Counted from the stretch's first letter, positions 1 to 5,827 are shown. The stretch is DNA of 6,054 nt from Competibacteraceae bacterium UBA2788 (GCA_002352185.1 DEHY01000063.1:11974-18027), one strand, 5' to 3'. A program made the numbers and translations. The notes: a model not told the origin generated them from the letters alone.

Positions 1-338
1 GCGGTCTGCTGGTCGCCGCCGATCACCGCGACGGGGAATTCATCGCGCAGCGCCTGAACCGTCCGGCTGAGCAGCGTGGTTTTTCCAGAACCGGGACTGG
101 AGACCAGATTCAGCGCAAACACGCTCCGCGCTGCAAACAGTCGTCGGTTGCCCGCCGCGTATTCGCCATTTTTCGCCAGAATATCCTGTTCAATCGCGAC
201 CAGGCGGCTTTCGGCAGCATGGCTGTGGGAGTGCGGATCAGAACCATGCCCGTGAGAATGATCGTGGCTGTGATCATGGCTGTGAAGATCGGCATTGATC
301 ATGACCTCACCCTTACCGCAACCGCATACGCTGCACAT
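1..338 (-). CDS. hypB: Hydrogenase maturation nickel-binding GTPase HypB (partial, N-terminal 112 residues)
   Basis: HypB is a cytoplasmic GTPase that works with HypA to deliver nickel to the large subunit of [NiFe]-hydrogenase. The window holds its N-terminal part; the 3' end runs off at position 1. Visible in order: the CxxCGC nickel site (C2, C5, C7), a His-rich segment (about residues 19-40, ten histidines alternating mainly with Ser and Asp), a short helical linker beginning [12 protein letters not shown], and the Walker A P-loop SPGSGKTT (residues 81-88), followed by VIGGDQQT at the edge. The ATG directly abuts the hypA stop codon (TAA at 341-339, ATG at 338-336). A GGAGG motif (minus strand of 347-351), eight bases before the ATG and inside hypA, serves as its ribosome binding site, so the two are probably translationally coupled. 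The start is further fixed by the Cys motif at the extreme N-terminus. The identification is secure; the missing GTPase switch regions cannot be checked. Confidence 0.96.
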   Translation of the reverse strand, partial: MCSVCGCGKGEVMINADLHSHDHSHDHSHGHGSDPHSHSHAAESRLVAIEQDILAKNGEYAAGNRRLFAARSVFALNLVSSPGSGKTTLLSRTVQALRDEFPVAVIGGDQQT

Positions 339-680
339 TTACTCGACCTCCAGTTCTTTAATTCGCAATTCCGTGCCGCTCAGCAGTCGCCAGTGATAAC
401 CGCCGCAGAGTGGGCACGGATCAAAATGCTGTTGTACCGCTACGGTTTGCGCGCAATCCAGACAATGGGCGCGACCCGGCAGCGTGATGATGTCCAGTTC
501 CGCCGTCGCCGCCGCAGTGTCCCGGCGAGTGGCTGCAAAGGCGAATCGCAAGGCGTCCAGCTCGACATTAGCCAGTTCGCCGATTTCCAGCCACACCCGC
601 AGCACCCGGCTGAATCCGCGCTGACGAGCCTGGGTGGTGATGGTTTCGATGATGCCTTCACACAGCGAGAGTTCATGCAT
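339..680 (-). CDS. hypA: Hydrogenase maturation nickel metallochaperone HypA
   Basis: HypA is a small cytoplasmic metallochaperone that partners with HypB to insert nickel into the [NiFe]-hydrogenase large subunit; in some bacteria it also feeds urease. The 113-residue product has the family's usual length. It starts with MHELSL, where Met1, His2 and Glu3 belong to the nickel site, and carries the structural zinc site as two CxxC pairs (C73/C76 and C89/C92) in the C-terminal half. VWLEIGELANVE (about 29-40) is the usual conserved stretch. The start is fixed by the obligatory MHE N-terminus, though no good Shine-Dalgarno motif precedes it. The paralogue HybF has the same architecture, so hydrogenase rather than urease specificity is inferred from the adjoining hypB. 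The gene lies 73 bases after hupE, with a hairpin in that gap, and zero bases before hypB. Confidence 0.96.
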   Translation of the reverse strand: MHELSLCEGIIETITTQARQRGFSRVLRVWLEIGELANVELDALRFAFAATRRDTAAATAELDIITLPGRAHCLDCAQTVAVQQHFDPCPLCGGYHWRLLSGTELRIKELEVE

Positions 681-708
681 GGCGGGGATTCGAGAGGTTT
701 GGCGGGGC

Positions 709-738
709 GTTTCCCCCATGCGCAGGCATGAGGGAAAC
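709..738 (-). other. Stable hairpin between hupE and hypA
   Basis: Positions 709-721 and 726-738 are complementary over 13 base pairs around a four-base loop. The single imperfect pair (716 with 731) is a G-U wobble in RNA read from the minus strand but an A-C mismatch in plus-strand RNA, so the structure fits a minus-strand transcript better. The stem begins 15 bases after the hupE stop codon and ends 28 bases before the hypA ATG. No T-run follows it, so it does not look like a standard intrinsic terminator. It could protect the hupE mRNA 3' end, adjust relative expression, or attenuate read-through into hypAB. The structure is seen in the sequence; its function is inferred. Confidence 0.55.
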
Positions 739-753
739 CGGGAAGGTGACGGA

Positions 754-1341
754 TTAGCCGACCAGCAGCAATACCCCGCTGGCCGCGATGGCCGCGCCGC
801 CGGCTCGCACCAGTTGCGCCGGCATGCCCCGCGCTGCCGCCAGCCCGATGCCAATTCCCATGATATGCAGCGTCGCGGTGGCCAGCATGAAGCCGAGGCT
901 GTACCACAGCGCGCTGGATTCCGCCGCCATTTCCGCGCCGTGGGCGTAGCCGTGGAAAATGGCGAACAATCCGACCAGCGCCATGCTCGCGGCAACGGGC
1001 AAGCGCGAGGACAATGCGACCAGTATCCCAAGAATCAGCACCGAACCGGCGATGCCCAGTTCCACATAAGGCAGCGGCATACCCAGGAACCCAAGCATTC
1101 CACCCGCCGCCATCATCAGCACGAAGCTCAGCGGAACCAGCCACAGGGCGCGGCCACCCCGTTGCGCCGCCCATAACCCGACCGCGATCATCGCCAGAAC
1201 ATGATCCAGGCCGCTCAACGGATGCGCCAGACCGGCGGCGAAATCCATGTGCAGTATTCCAAGCGTGTGCGCATGGGCCGATCCACAGAGGCCCAGCAAC
1301 ACCAACGCCATTAACCAGCGCCTATCGGATGGTATTTTCAT
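754..1341 (-). CDS. hupE: HupE/UreJ family nickel transporter
   Basis: HupE/UreJ proteins are inner-membrane secondary transporters that bring nickel ions into the cell for [NiFe]-hydrogenase or urease. The 195-residue product opens with a signal sequence that probably ends at AHA (residues 22-24), leaving a mature N-terminus beginning with His25. The hallmark motif HPLSGLDH lies at residues 40-47, a second His-rich motif FHGYAHGAEM at 129-138, and LHIMGIG at 159-165. Between these are about six hydrophobic membrane segments. The start at 1341 is chosen because an AGGAG motif (minus strand of 1347-1351) lies five bases upstream and the signal peptide begins there; a longer in-frame extension lacks both. 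Neighbouring hypA and hypB on the same strand indicate that nickel is imported for hydrogenase maturation. The family is clear; the metal and the partner enzyme are inferred from context. Confidence 0.93.
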   Translation of the reverse strand: MKIPSDRRWLMALVLLGLCGSAHAHTLGILHMDFAAGLAHPLSGLDHVLAMIAVGLWAAQRGGRALWLVPLSFVLMMAAGGMLGFLGMPLPYVELGIAGSVLILGILVALSSRLPVAASMALVGLFAIFHGYAHGAEMAAESSALWYSLGFMLATATLHIMGIGIGLAAARGMPAQLVRAGGAAIAASGVLLLVG

Positions 1342-1434
1342 GCGATCTCCTTTTGATGAGGGTGAGGGTGGATTGAGGCGGTTGCGGAACCGATCGGAGG
1401 CTATCTGAAACATAGCTCAAAAACCAGCGAGTGG

Positions 1435-2319
1435 TTATCGGGTTAGCTTCCCCTGCACCAGGGGATCGGCGGCGACCCGCCGCGCGATGAGATCGGTGAA
1501 GGCCCGGATGCGCGCCATCTGCCGCAGGTCCGGGTGGCTGAGCAGCCAGATGTCGGTGTCGAACAACGGGTTCGGCTCGGTCATGCGCACTAGATCCGGT
1601 TTCTGTTCGGCCAGGAAGCACAGCAGCGGCGCGATGCCGTAGCCGGCTTGCACCACCGCGATTTTGTGCAGCAGGTTGTTAATTCGCAATGCGATCCGCT
1701 CGGCGGGTACATGCCGTTCAACCCAGTGGTATTCGGGTAGATGCGCCAGCGTTTCATCCAGACCGATCCAGTCATGCTGATCAAGCGGCCTGTCGCGGTT
1801 TTGGCCGTGCAGGTAAGCGGATGCGCCGTAGATCGCTGAGCGGGCCATGCCGATCTTGCGTCCGATCATATTGTCCGGGGGCTGATTGGTGGCGCGGATG
1901 GCGACATCGGCCTCGCGCCGGGTCAGGTTGACCATCGGATTGCTGGCGACCACCTGCAACTGGATGTGCGGGTGCAACTGCCGGAACTCCAGCAGATGCG
2001 GCAGCAGACTTTGAAACAGGGTTTCGGTGGTGGTCACCCGGATGACGCCCGAAAGGTGCAAATCCTTCCCTGCCAAGCGATGTTCGGCCCCGATCAGCGT
2101 CTGTTCCACCTGCTGGGCCACCTCGCGCAATTCTTCGCCAGCGGCAGTGGGAATGTAGCCGGTGCGCAGCCGCTCAAACAGCCGCACCCCCAGCTGCCGT
2201 TCCAAGCGAGCGATCCGCCGCAGTACGGTGGTGTGGTTGACGGCCAGCCGTTTCGCCGCGCCCAGCGCCGATCCGGCCTGTTCGACGGCCAGAAAGTAAC
2301 GGTAGTCATCCCAGTCCAT
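1435..2319 (-). CDS. LysR-type transcriptional regulator
   Basis: This is a DNA-binding regulator of the LysR family, 294 residues from the chosen start, a typical length. The winged helix-turn-helix occupies about residues 3-60 (WDDYRYFLAV, then the recognition region VNHTTVLRRIARLE and LGVRLFER). The rest is the periplasmic-binding-protein-like effector domain, including VIRVTTTETL and a late segment VVQAGYGIAPL. The ligand cannot be read from the sequence. In-frame ATGs also exist at 2328 and 2364. The one at 2364 would lie upstream of the transcript made by the predicted promoter, and homologues normally begin with a sequence like MDWDD, so 2319 is preferred; 2328, which has a weak GGCG nearby, is the alternative. 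The gene is divergent from the yceI-cytochrome b561-yceI operon, the usual layout for a LysR protein controlling its neighbour. It also lies 93 bases upstream of hupE in the same direction, so a hydrogenase role cannot be excluded. Confidence 0.93.
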   Translation of the reverse strand: MDWDDYRYFLAVEQAGSALGAAKRLAVNHTTVLRRIARLERQLGVRLFERLRTGYIPTAAGEELREVAQQVEQTLIGAEHRLAGKDLHLSGVIRVTTTETLFQSLLPHLLEFRQLHPHIQLQVVASNPMVNLTRREADVAIRATNQPPDNMIGRKIGMARSAIYGASAYLHGQNRDRPLDQHDWIGLDETLAHLPEYHWVERHVPAERIALRINNLLHKIAVVQAGYGIAPLLCFLAEQKPDLVRMTEPNPLFDTDIWLLSHPDLRQMARIRAFTDLIARRVAADPLVQGKLTR

Positions 2320-2342
2320 GATGTGCATTTTCGCCAATTTAA

Positions 2343-2380
2343 TTTTGCATGATTCTATCTTCATGTGTGTTTATGCAAAA
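2343..2380. promoter_or_regulatory. Inverted repeats in the divergent promoter region (candidate LysR operator)
   Basis: TTTTGCAT (2343-2350) and ATGCAAAA (2373-2380) form a perfect 8-base inverted repeat separated by 22 bases. Nested inside is a second dyad, CATGA-N8-TCATG (2348-2365). A further TGCATTTT at 2324-2331 repeats the first TGCAT exactly 22 bases, about two helical turns, upstream. The segment is conspicuously AT-rich against its GC-rich surroundings and covers the predicted promoters of both divergent genes, as expected for a LysR autoregulatory and activation site. The exact T-N11-A LysR consensus is not matched, because the inner dyad gives T-N12-A. The repeats are seen; binding by the adjacent LysR protein is inferred. 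Confidence 0.5.
2352..2379 (-). promoter_or_regulatory. Predicted sigma-70 promoter for the LysR gene
   Basis: On the minus strand, TTTGCA (2379-2374, 4 of 6 consensus bases) and TAGAAT (2357-2352) are separated by 16 bases. Transcription would start near 2345, leaving a short leader before the ATGs at 2328 and 2319 and excluding the ATG at 2364. The -35 element lies within one arm of the outer inverted repeat, which would allow autorepression. Confidence 0.4.
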
Positions 2381-2388
2381 GCTATTCT
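2360..2388 (+). promoter_or_regulatory. Predicted promoter for the yceI-cytochrome b561-yceI operon
   Basis: A good -10 element, TATTCT, lies at 2383-2388. Seventeen bases upstream, the -35 position (2360-2365, TTCATG) matches the consensus poorly. A weak -35 with a fair -10 is typical of activator-dependent promoters, which fits control by the divergent LysR protein. Its elements are interleaved with those of the LysR promoter and overlap the inverted repeats. Confidence 0.35.
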
Positions 2389-2425
2389 AACCATCATGCT
2401 TAACAACCCTGACGAGGAACACCCG

Positions 2426-3025
2426 ATGACCCGGAAACAGACCCTTCGTATGGCCTTGATCGCGGCTTTACTGGGCGCGACGTTGGCGCCCGCCGCGCAG
2501 GCCGCACCGGAAAAATTCACGCTTGACACCGCTCACAGCTATCCCTTTTTCGAGATCAATCATCTCGGCTGGTCCACCACTCGCGGCTCTTTCCAGAAAA
2601 TGTCGGGTACGGCGACGCTGGATTTCGCTGCGAAACAGGGCAGTGCCGAGATCGTCATTGACGCCAACAGCCTGGACACCGGCGATGCCAAGCGCGACGA
2701 GCATCTGCGTGGCGAGGACTTTTTCGCGGTTGCCCAGTATCCGACCATCACCTTCAAGTCCGACACGCTCAGCTTCGAGGGCGACAAGCTGGTCAAGGCC
2801 GATGGGCAGTTGACCCTGCGCGGCGTCACCAGGCCGGTCACGTTGAGCTTTAGTTTGTTCAAGTGCGGCGAACACCCGATCTACAAAAAATATTACTGTG
2901 GCGGCGACGCGACAGCGACCATCAAGCGCAGCGACTTTGGCATGAGCGCCTATCCCGGCGCGGTCGGCGAACAGGTCAAGCTGTCGATCCAGGTCGAAGC
3001 CGCGCGGGATGGCAAAACCCAGTAA
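2426..3025 (+). CDS. YceI family periplasmic protein (first copy)
   Basis: YceI proteins are small secreted beta-barrels with a lipocalin-like fold; structurally studied members bind isoprenoid chains, so a role in carrying or sensing quinone-type lipids is plausible but not established here. The 199-residue precursor has a signal peptide (MTRKQTLRMA, then a hydrophobic core) ending at AQA (residues 24-26). Family motifs follow: INHLGWSTTRGSF (44-56), LDTGDAKRDEHLRGEDFF (83-100), YPTITFKS (105-112) and GQLTLRGVTRPVTL (127-140). C147 and C158 bracket a short loop and could form a disulfide after export. GAGGA at 2414-2418, seven bases before the ATG, supports this start; an upstream in-frame ATG at 2318 would destroy the signal peptide. 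It is closer to E. coli YceI than the copy at 3624 and leads a three-gene operon with cytochrome b561. Confidence 0.94.
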   Translation: MTRKQTLRMALIAALLGATLAPAAQAAPEKFTLDTAHSYPFFEINHLGWSTTRGSFQKMSGTATLDFAAKQGSAEIVIDANSLDTGDAKRDEHLRGEDFFAVAQYPTITFKSDTLSFEGDKLVKADGQLTLRGVTRPVTLSFSLFKCGEHPIYKKYYCGGDATATIKRSDFGMSAYPGAVGEQVKLSIQVEAARDGKTQ

Positions 3026-3063
3026 TGGCGTGCTGGCGCAGCCCGGATTCTGGAGGAAACGCA

Positions 3064-3624
3064 ATGGCTCAAGCGACGGCAACCCGCTATGCCGGCATGG
3101 CTATCGGTTTGCACTGGTTGATGGCGGCGCTGATCGTCGTCGCGTTCAGTCTGGGCTGGACGCTGGCGGATATGGAGTTCAGCCCGCAAAAGTTGCGCTG
3201 GCTGTCCTGGCACAAGTGGTTGGGGATGACCCTGCTGGGCCTGGCCGCGCTGCGGCTGGGTTGGCGGTTGACTCATCCGGCGCCGCCGTTACCGGCCACA
3301 GTGCCGGTCTGGCAGCAATGGGCGGCTCATGCCGTCCACCTGCTGCTGTATGGCCTGATGTTCGCCATTCCGCTGAGCGGCTGGCTGTTCAGTTCCGCCA
3401 AGGGGATTCCGGTGGTGTATCTGGGCGTGCTGCCGCTGCCGGATTTAATCAGCGCCAATGAAACCGTGGCAGGTGGACTCCGAACGCTGCACGCCGTGTT
3501 GAATTACACCTTGCTGGCGGCGGTCGGCGCGCATGTCGGCGCGGCGCTCAAACACCATTTCATTGAGCGTGACGACGTGCTGGCGCGCATGTTGCCGGTC
3601 GCTCGGCGCAGAGGAAAAAGCTGA
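3064..3624 (+). CDS. Cytochrome b561 family membrane protein (YceJ/CybB-like)
   Basis: This is a 186-residue inner-membrane cytochrome b561, a family of four-helix, two-heme-b proteins that move electrons between quinones and other acceptors; E. coli CybB oxidises superoxide to oxygen by passing the electron to ubiquinone. Four hydrophobic segments are visible at about 11-32, 49-69, 88-110 and 140-165. Candidate heme ligands include H17 (IGLHWLM), H50 (SWHKWLG), H89 or H92 (AHAVHLLLYG), H143 and H157. The C-terminus is short and basic. GGAGG at 3052-3056 lies seven bases before the ATG. The gene starts 38 bases after the first yceI, and its stop overlaps the start of the second yceI by one base (TGATG), so all three are almost certainly cotranscribed. 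Pairing with YceI matches the E. coli yceJ-yceI operon. Confidence 0.93.
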   Translation: MAQATATRYAGMAIGLHWLMAALIVVAFSLGWTLADMEFSPQKLRWLSWHKWLGMTLLGLAALRLGWRLTHPAPPLPATVPVWQQWAAHAVHLLLYGLMFAIPLSGWLFSSAKGIPVVYLGVLPLPDLISANETVAGGLRTLHAVLNYTLLAAVGAHVGAALKHHFIERDDVLARMLPVARRRGKS

Positions 3625-4190
3625 TGGCTAAGGGCAAGAGATTATGGAGAGGTGCGGCGCTCGGTTTTAGCCTGGCGGCAGCGAGTGTTCAGGCTGGACA
3701 GGTTCTGGTCCCGGAACAGAGCGAGATTCGGTTCATGGGTCAGCAGATGGGCGTGCCCACCGACGGACGCTTTCAGAAGTTCACCGTAGACGCCGCGCTT
3801 GATCCGGCGGCCATTGAAAAAAGCGCCGCCCGCATCGTAATTGACATGAACGGCATCGCGCTGTCGGCAGCGGATCTCACCACCGAGATTAAGCGCAAGC
3901 GCTGGTTCGACACCGCCGCATTTCCAGAAGCGACGTTTGAATCCAAATGGTTTCGGGCGCTGGGCGAGGGTCGCTGCGAGGTGGGCGGGACGTTGACGAT
4001 CAAAGGCGTCAGCCGGGACGTTATTGCATCGCTGATGTTGAAAAATGAGGGCCAGGCGCTGGTGGCGGACGGGCAGTTCGAGTTGAAACGGCTGGATTTC
4101 AACGTCGGCGACGGCCCTTGGGCGGATACCGGCACAGTGGCGAACGAGGTGCAAGTTCGATTCAAATTGCGCTTGCGGCCTCAGCCTTGA
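3624..4190 (+). CDS. YceI family periplasmic protein (second copy, divergent subtype)
   Basis: This second YceI-fold protein, 188 residues, has a signal peptide ending at about VQA (22-24) and begins as a mature chain with GQVLVPEQSEIRF. Family features are FMGQQMGVPTDGRFQKF (37-53), KRWFDTAAFPEATFES (92-107) and GTLTIKGVSRDV (122-133), then DFNVGDGPWADTG (158-170) near the end. It differs clearly from the copy at 2426: it lacks the HLG and RDEHLR motifs, has no cysteine pair (only C118), and has the QMGV and DGPWADTG motifs of a separate YceI subgroup. It is therefore not a recent tandem duplicate. The ATG shares one base with the cytochrome b561 stop, and AGAGGA at 3610-3615 provides a ribosome binding site. 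A periplasmic partner role for the cytochrome is inferred from the operon. Confidence 0.92.
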   Translation: MAKGKRLWRGAALGFSLAAASVQAGQVLVPEQSEIRFMGQQMGVPTDGRFQKFTVDAALDPAAIEKSAARIVIDMNGIALSAADLTTEIKRKRWFDTAAFPEATFESKWFRALGEGRCEVGGTLTIKGVSRDVIASLMLKNEGQALVADGQFELKRLDFNVGDGPWADTGTVANEVQVRFKLRLRPQP

Positions 4191-4304
4191 TGGCTTGATG
4201 GCTCTATCGGCGGGCGCTGGCCATCTGCGATACTGAGAAGACTGATACCTCCTTTTCCCCAGCAGCGGGCGAAGGGAGTTGATTTACCCGCCGCGATCAA
4301 CCGA
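4191..4304. other. Intergenic region between the yceI operon and rsmE
   Basis: This 114-base gap holds no recognisable gene. It begins inside a tandem CTTGATGG repeat (two copies, 4186-4201) that includes the yceI stop codon. A short dyad, TATCG/CGATA (4205-4209 and 4228-4232), has an 18-base loop. Closer to rsmE, 4262-4269 and 4287-4294 can pair over eight bases with one A-C mismatch. I see no T-tailed terminator and no convincing -35/-10 pair, although the rsmE promoter probably lies here. Confidence 0.4.
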
Positions 4305-5039
4305 ATGCGCATCCCCCGAATCCATCTCTCCCTACCGTTAACGGTCGGCGCGACCGTGCCGCTGGATGGCGCTGCCTTCAATCATGCGGTGCGGGTGCTA
4401 CGGCTCAAGCCCGGCGCGCCATTGCTGCTGTTCAACGGCGCAGGCGGGGCGTTCGCGGCGACCCTGGCGGACATCGGCAAGCGGGAGGCTCTGGCGCGGG
4501 TTACGGAAGCGTTGCCCGGCGAGGTGGAATCGCCGCTGCGCGTCGTTCTGGCGCAAGGCGTCTCGCGTGGCGAGAAGATGGATTACACCTTGCAGAAAGC
4601 CGTCGAACTGGGCGTCGCCGCCATCCAGCCGCTGTTCACCGAACGCGGCGGGGCCACTTTGAGCGGCGAACGGCTGGACCGCAAGGTGCAGCACTGGCGC
4701 GGAATCGCCATCGGCGCGTGCGAGCAGTGCGGGCGCAACCGACTGCCGGAAGTGCGCACGCCGCTCACGCTGACGGCGTGGCTGGGGCAGCCGACGGCAC
4801 CGGGTTTGCGCCTGCTGCTCGATCCACTGGCCCAACAGGGTTTGCGCGGACTGGAACCGCCGACGGGAACGGTGACGCTGCTGATCGGCTCCGAAGGCGG
4901 CCTGAGTCCAGCGGAAATTGCGCAAGCCATGACAGCGGGATTTACCGGCGTCCGGTTGGGGCCGCGCATCCTGCGCACGGAAACCGCCGGCGTGGCCGCG
5001 CTGGCGGCGATGCAGGCATTGTGGGGCGACTGGATGTAG
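4305..5039 (+). CDS. rsmE: 16S rRNA (uracil(1498)-N(3))-methyltransferase RsmE
   Basis: RsmE uses S-adenosylmethionine to methylate N3 of U1498 in 16S rRNA, at the decoding region of the 30S subunit. The 244-residue product has the standard length and architecture: an N-terminal PUA-like RNA-binding domain (about 1-72, beginning MRIPRIHL, with NHAVRVLRLKPG at 26-37) and a C-terminal SPOUT methyltransferase domain with a knot. Diagnostic motifs are SRGEKMDYTLQKAVELGV (87-104), EQCGRN (140-145), IGSEGGLS (194-201) and LGPRILRTETA (218-228), the last two forming the cofactor-binding knot. The start is set by the typical MRIPRI opening; there is no good Shine-Dalgarno motif at normal spacing (the closest purine run, GAAGGGAG, is 26 bases upstream). 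It lies 50 bases before dnaQ, and the two may be cotranscribed. Confidence 0.97.
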   Translation: MRIPRIHLSLPLTVGATVPLDGAAFNHAVRVLRLKPGAPLLLFNGAGGAFAATLADIGKREALARVTEALPGEVESPLRVVLAQGVSRGEKMDYTLQKAVELGVAAIQPLFTERGGATLSGERLDRKVQHWRGIAIGACEQCGRNRLPEVRTPLTLTAWLGQPTAPGLRLLLDPLAQQGLRGLEPPTGTVTLLIGSEGGLSPAEIAQAMTAGFTGVRLGPRILRTETAGVAALAAMQALWGDWM

Positions 5040-5089
5040 CGCGCCACTGTTCCTCTCAACCTTTGCCATTGCTTCAAGGCAGGAAATCC

Positions 5090-5827
5090 ATGAACGAACG
5101 CCAAGTCGTCCTCGACACCGAGACCACCGGCCTCGATCCCGCCCAAGGGCACCGGGTCATCGAAATCGGCTGCATCGAACTGGTGAACCGGCGGTTGACC
5201 AGCCAGCAGTTCCATGTCTACCTGCAACCGGATCGCGCCATTGACGAAGAGGCGCAGCGGGTTCACGGCATCACCAATGAATTTCTCGCCAACCAGCCGC
5301 GCTTCGCCGACATCGCGGACGGATTCCTGGACTTCGTTCGCGGCGCCGAACTGATCATCCACAACGCGGCGTTTGATCTGAATTTCCTCAACCACGAACT
5401 GCGGCGCTGCGGGCGCGGGCATGTCACGCTGGAGCAAATCTGCACGGTGGCGGATACCCTGCTGATGGCCCGCCAGCGCCATCCCGGTCAGCGCAACAGT
5501 CTGGACGCGCTGTGCAAGCGCTACAGCATCGACAACTCGCAGCGCACGCTGCACGGCGCCCTGCTGGACGCGGAAATTCTGGCTGACGTGTATCTGATCA
5601 TGACCCGTCAGCAGGACTCACTGTTTGTGCAGGAAACCGCCGGCGCGGCGGCGGAGCGACGCGGGAAGGCGCGGCAGACGGCGTTGTCCCGGAGCCGTCC
5701 GTCGTTGCCGGTGATCCGCGCCAATGCCGAGGAACAGGCGGAACACGCCCGCTATCTGGAGATGCTGGACCGGAGCAGCGGCGGGTCGTGCGTGTGGCAG
5801 CGGCTGGACGCGGCGGAGCCGGTCTAA
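5090..5827 (+). CDS. dnaQ: DNA polymerase III epsilon subunit (3'-5' proofreading exonuclease) DnaQ
   Basis: DnaQ is the proofreading exonuclease of the replicative polymerase core, bound to the alpha subunit. The 245-residue protein matches the E. coli length (243). All catalytic residues are present: D9 and E11 in LDTETTG (Exo I), D96 in HNAAFDLNFLNHEL (Exo II), and H155 and D160 in HGALLDAEIL (Exo III), which places it in the DEDDh class. QDSLFV (175-180) sits where E. coli epsilon has its beta-clamp-binding motif. After it comes a basic, probably flexible linker (about 185-205), then a C-terminal segment (about 211-245) ending in a Trp-containing stretch, VWQRLD, expected to contact alpha. 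AGGA at 5081-5084, five bases before the ATG, supports the start. The stop overlaps that of the convergent epimerase gene. Nothing suggests inactivation. Confidence 0.97.
   Translation: MNERQVVLDTETTGLDPAQGHRVIEIGCIELVNRRLTSQQFHVYLQPDRAIDEEAQRVHGITNEFLANQPRFADIADGFLDFVRGAELIIHNAAFDLNFLNHELRRCGRGHVTLEQICTVADTLLMARQRHPGQRNSLDALCKRYSIDNSQRTLHGALLDAEILADVYLIMTRQQDSLFVQETAGAAAERRGKARQTALSRSRPSLPVIRANAEEQAEHARYLEMLDRSSGGSCVWQRLDAAEPV

Noticed and set aside
219..731. Long plus-strand open frame across hypB and hypA.
   Set aside because: It is the antisense of two unmistakable genes in GC-rich DNA, with a biased, repetitive composition and no recognisable domain.
1417..1436. Possible intrinsic terminator after the LysR gene (minus strand): AACCA-CTCGC-TGGTT followed by a few T residues.
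   Set aside because: The stem is only five base pairs with two G-C pairs and overlaps the stop codon; the T-run is interrupted by G after five bases. Too weak to annotate.
2320..2364. LysR start at the upstream ATG (2364).
   Set aside because: No Shine-Dalgarno motif is present, the predicted promoter would start transcription downstream of it, and the extra 15 residues precede the normal LysR N-terminus.
2318..2425. N-terminal extension of the first YceI from an ATG at 2318.
   Set aside because: It would cross the divergent promoter region, has no ribosome binding site, and would place 36 residues ahead of a clear signal peptide that has its own Shine-Dalgarno motif.
4186..4201. Tandem CTTGATGG duplication at the end of the second yceI.
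   Set aside because: Two 8-base copies are short enough to be chance or a trivial slippage event, with no further copies in the window.
4205..4232. TATCG/CGATA dyad downstream of the second yceI as an operon terminator.
   Set aside because: Only five pairs with an 18-base loop and no T-tract; no support for termination.
4398..5554. Long minus-strand open frames opposite rsmE and dnaQ.
   Set aside because: They are complementary-frame shadows of two well-conserved genes, lack plausible starts and show no family motifs.
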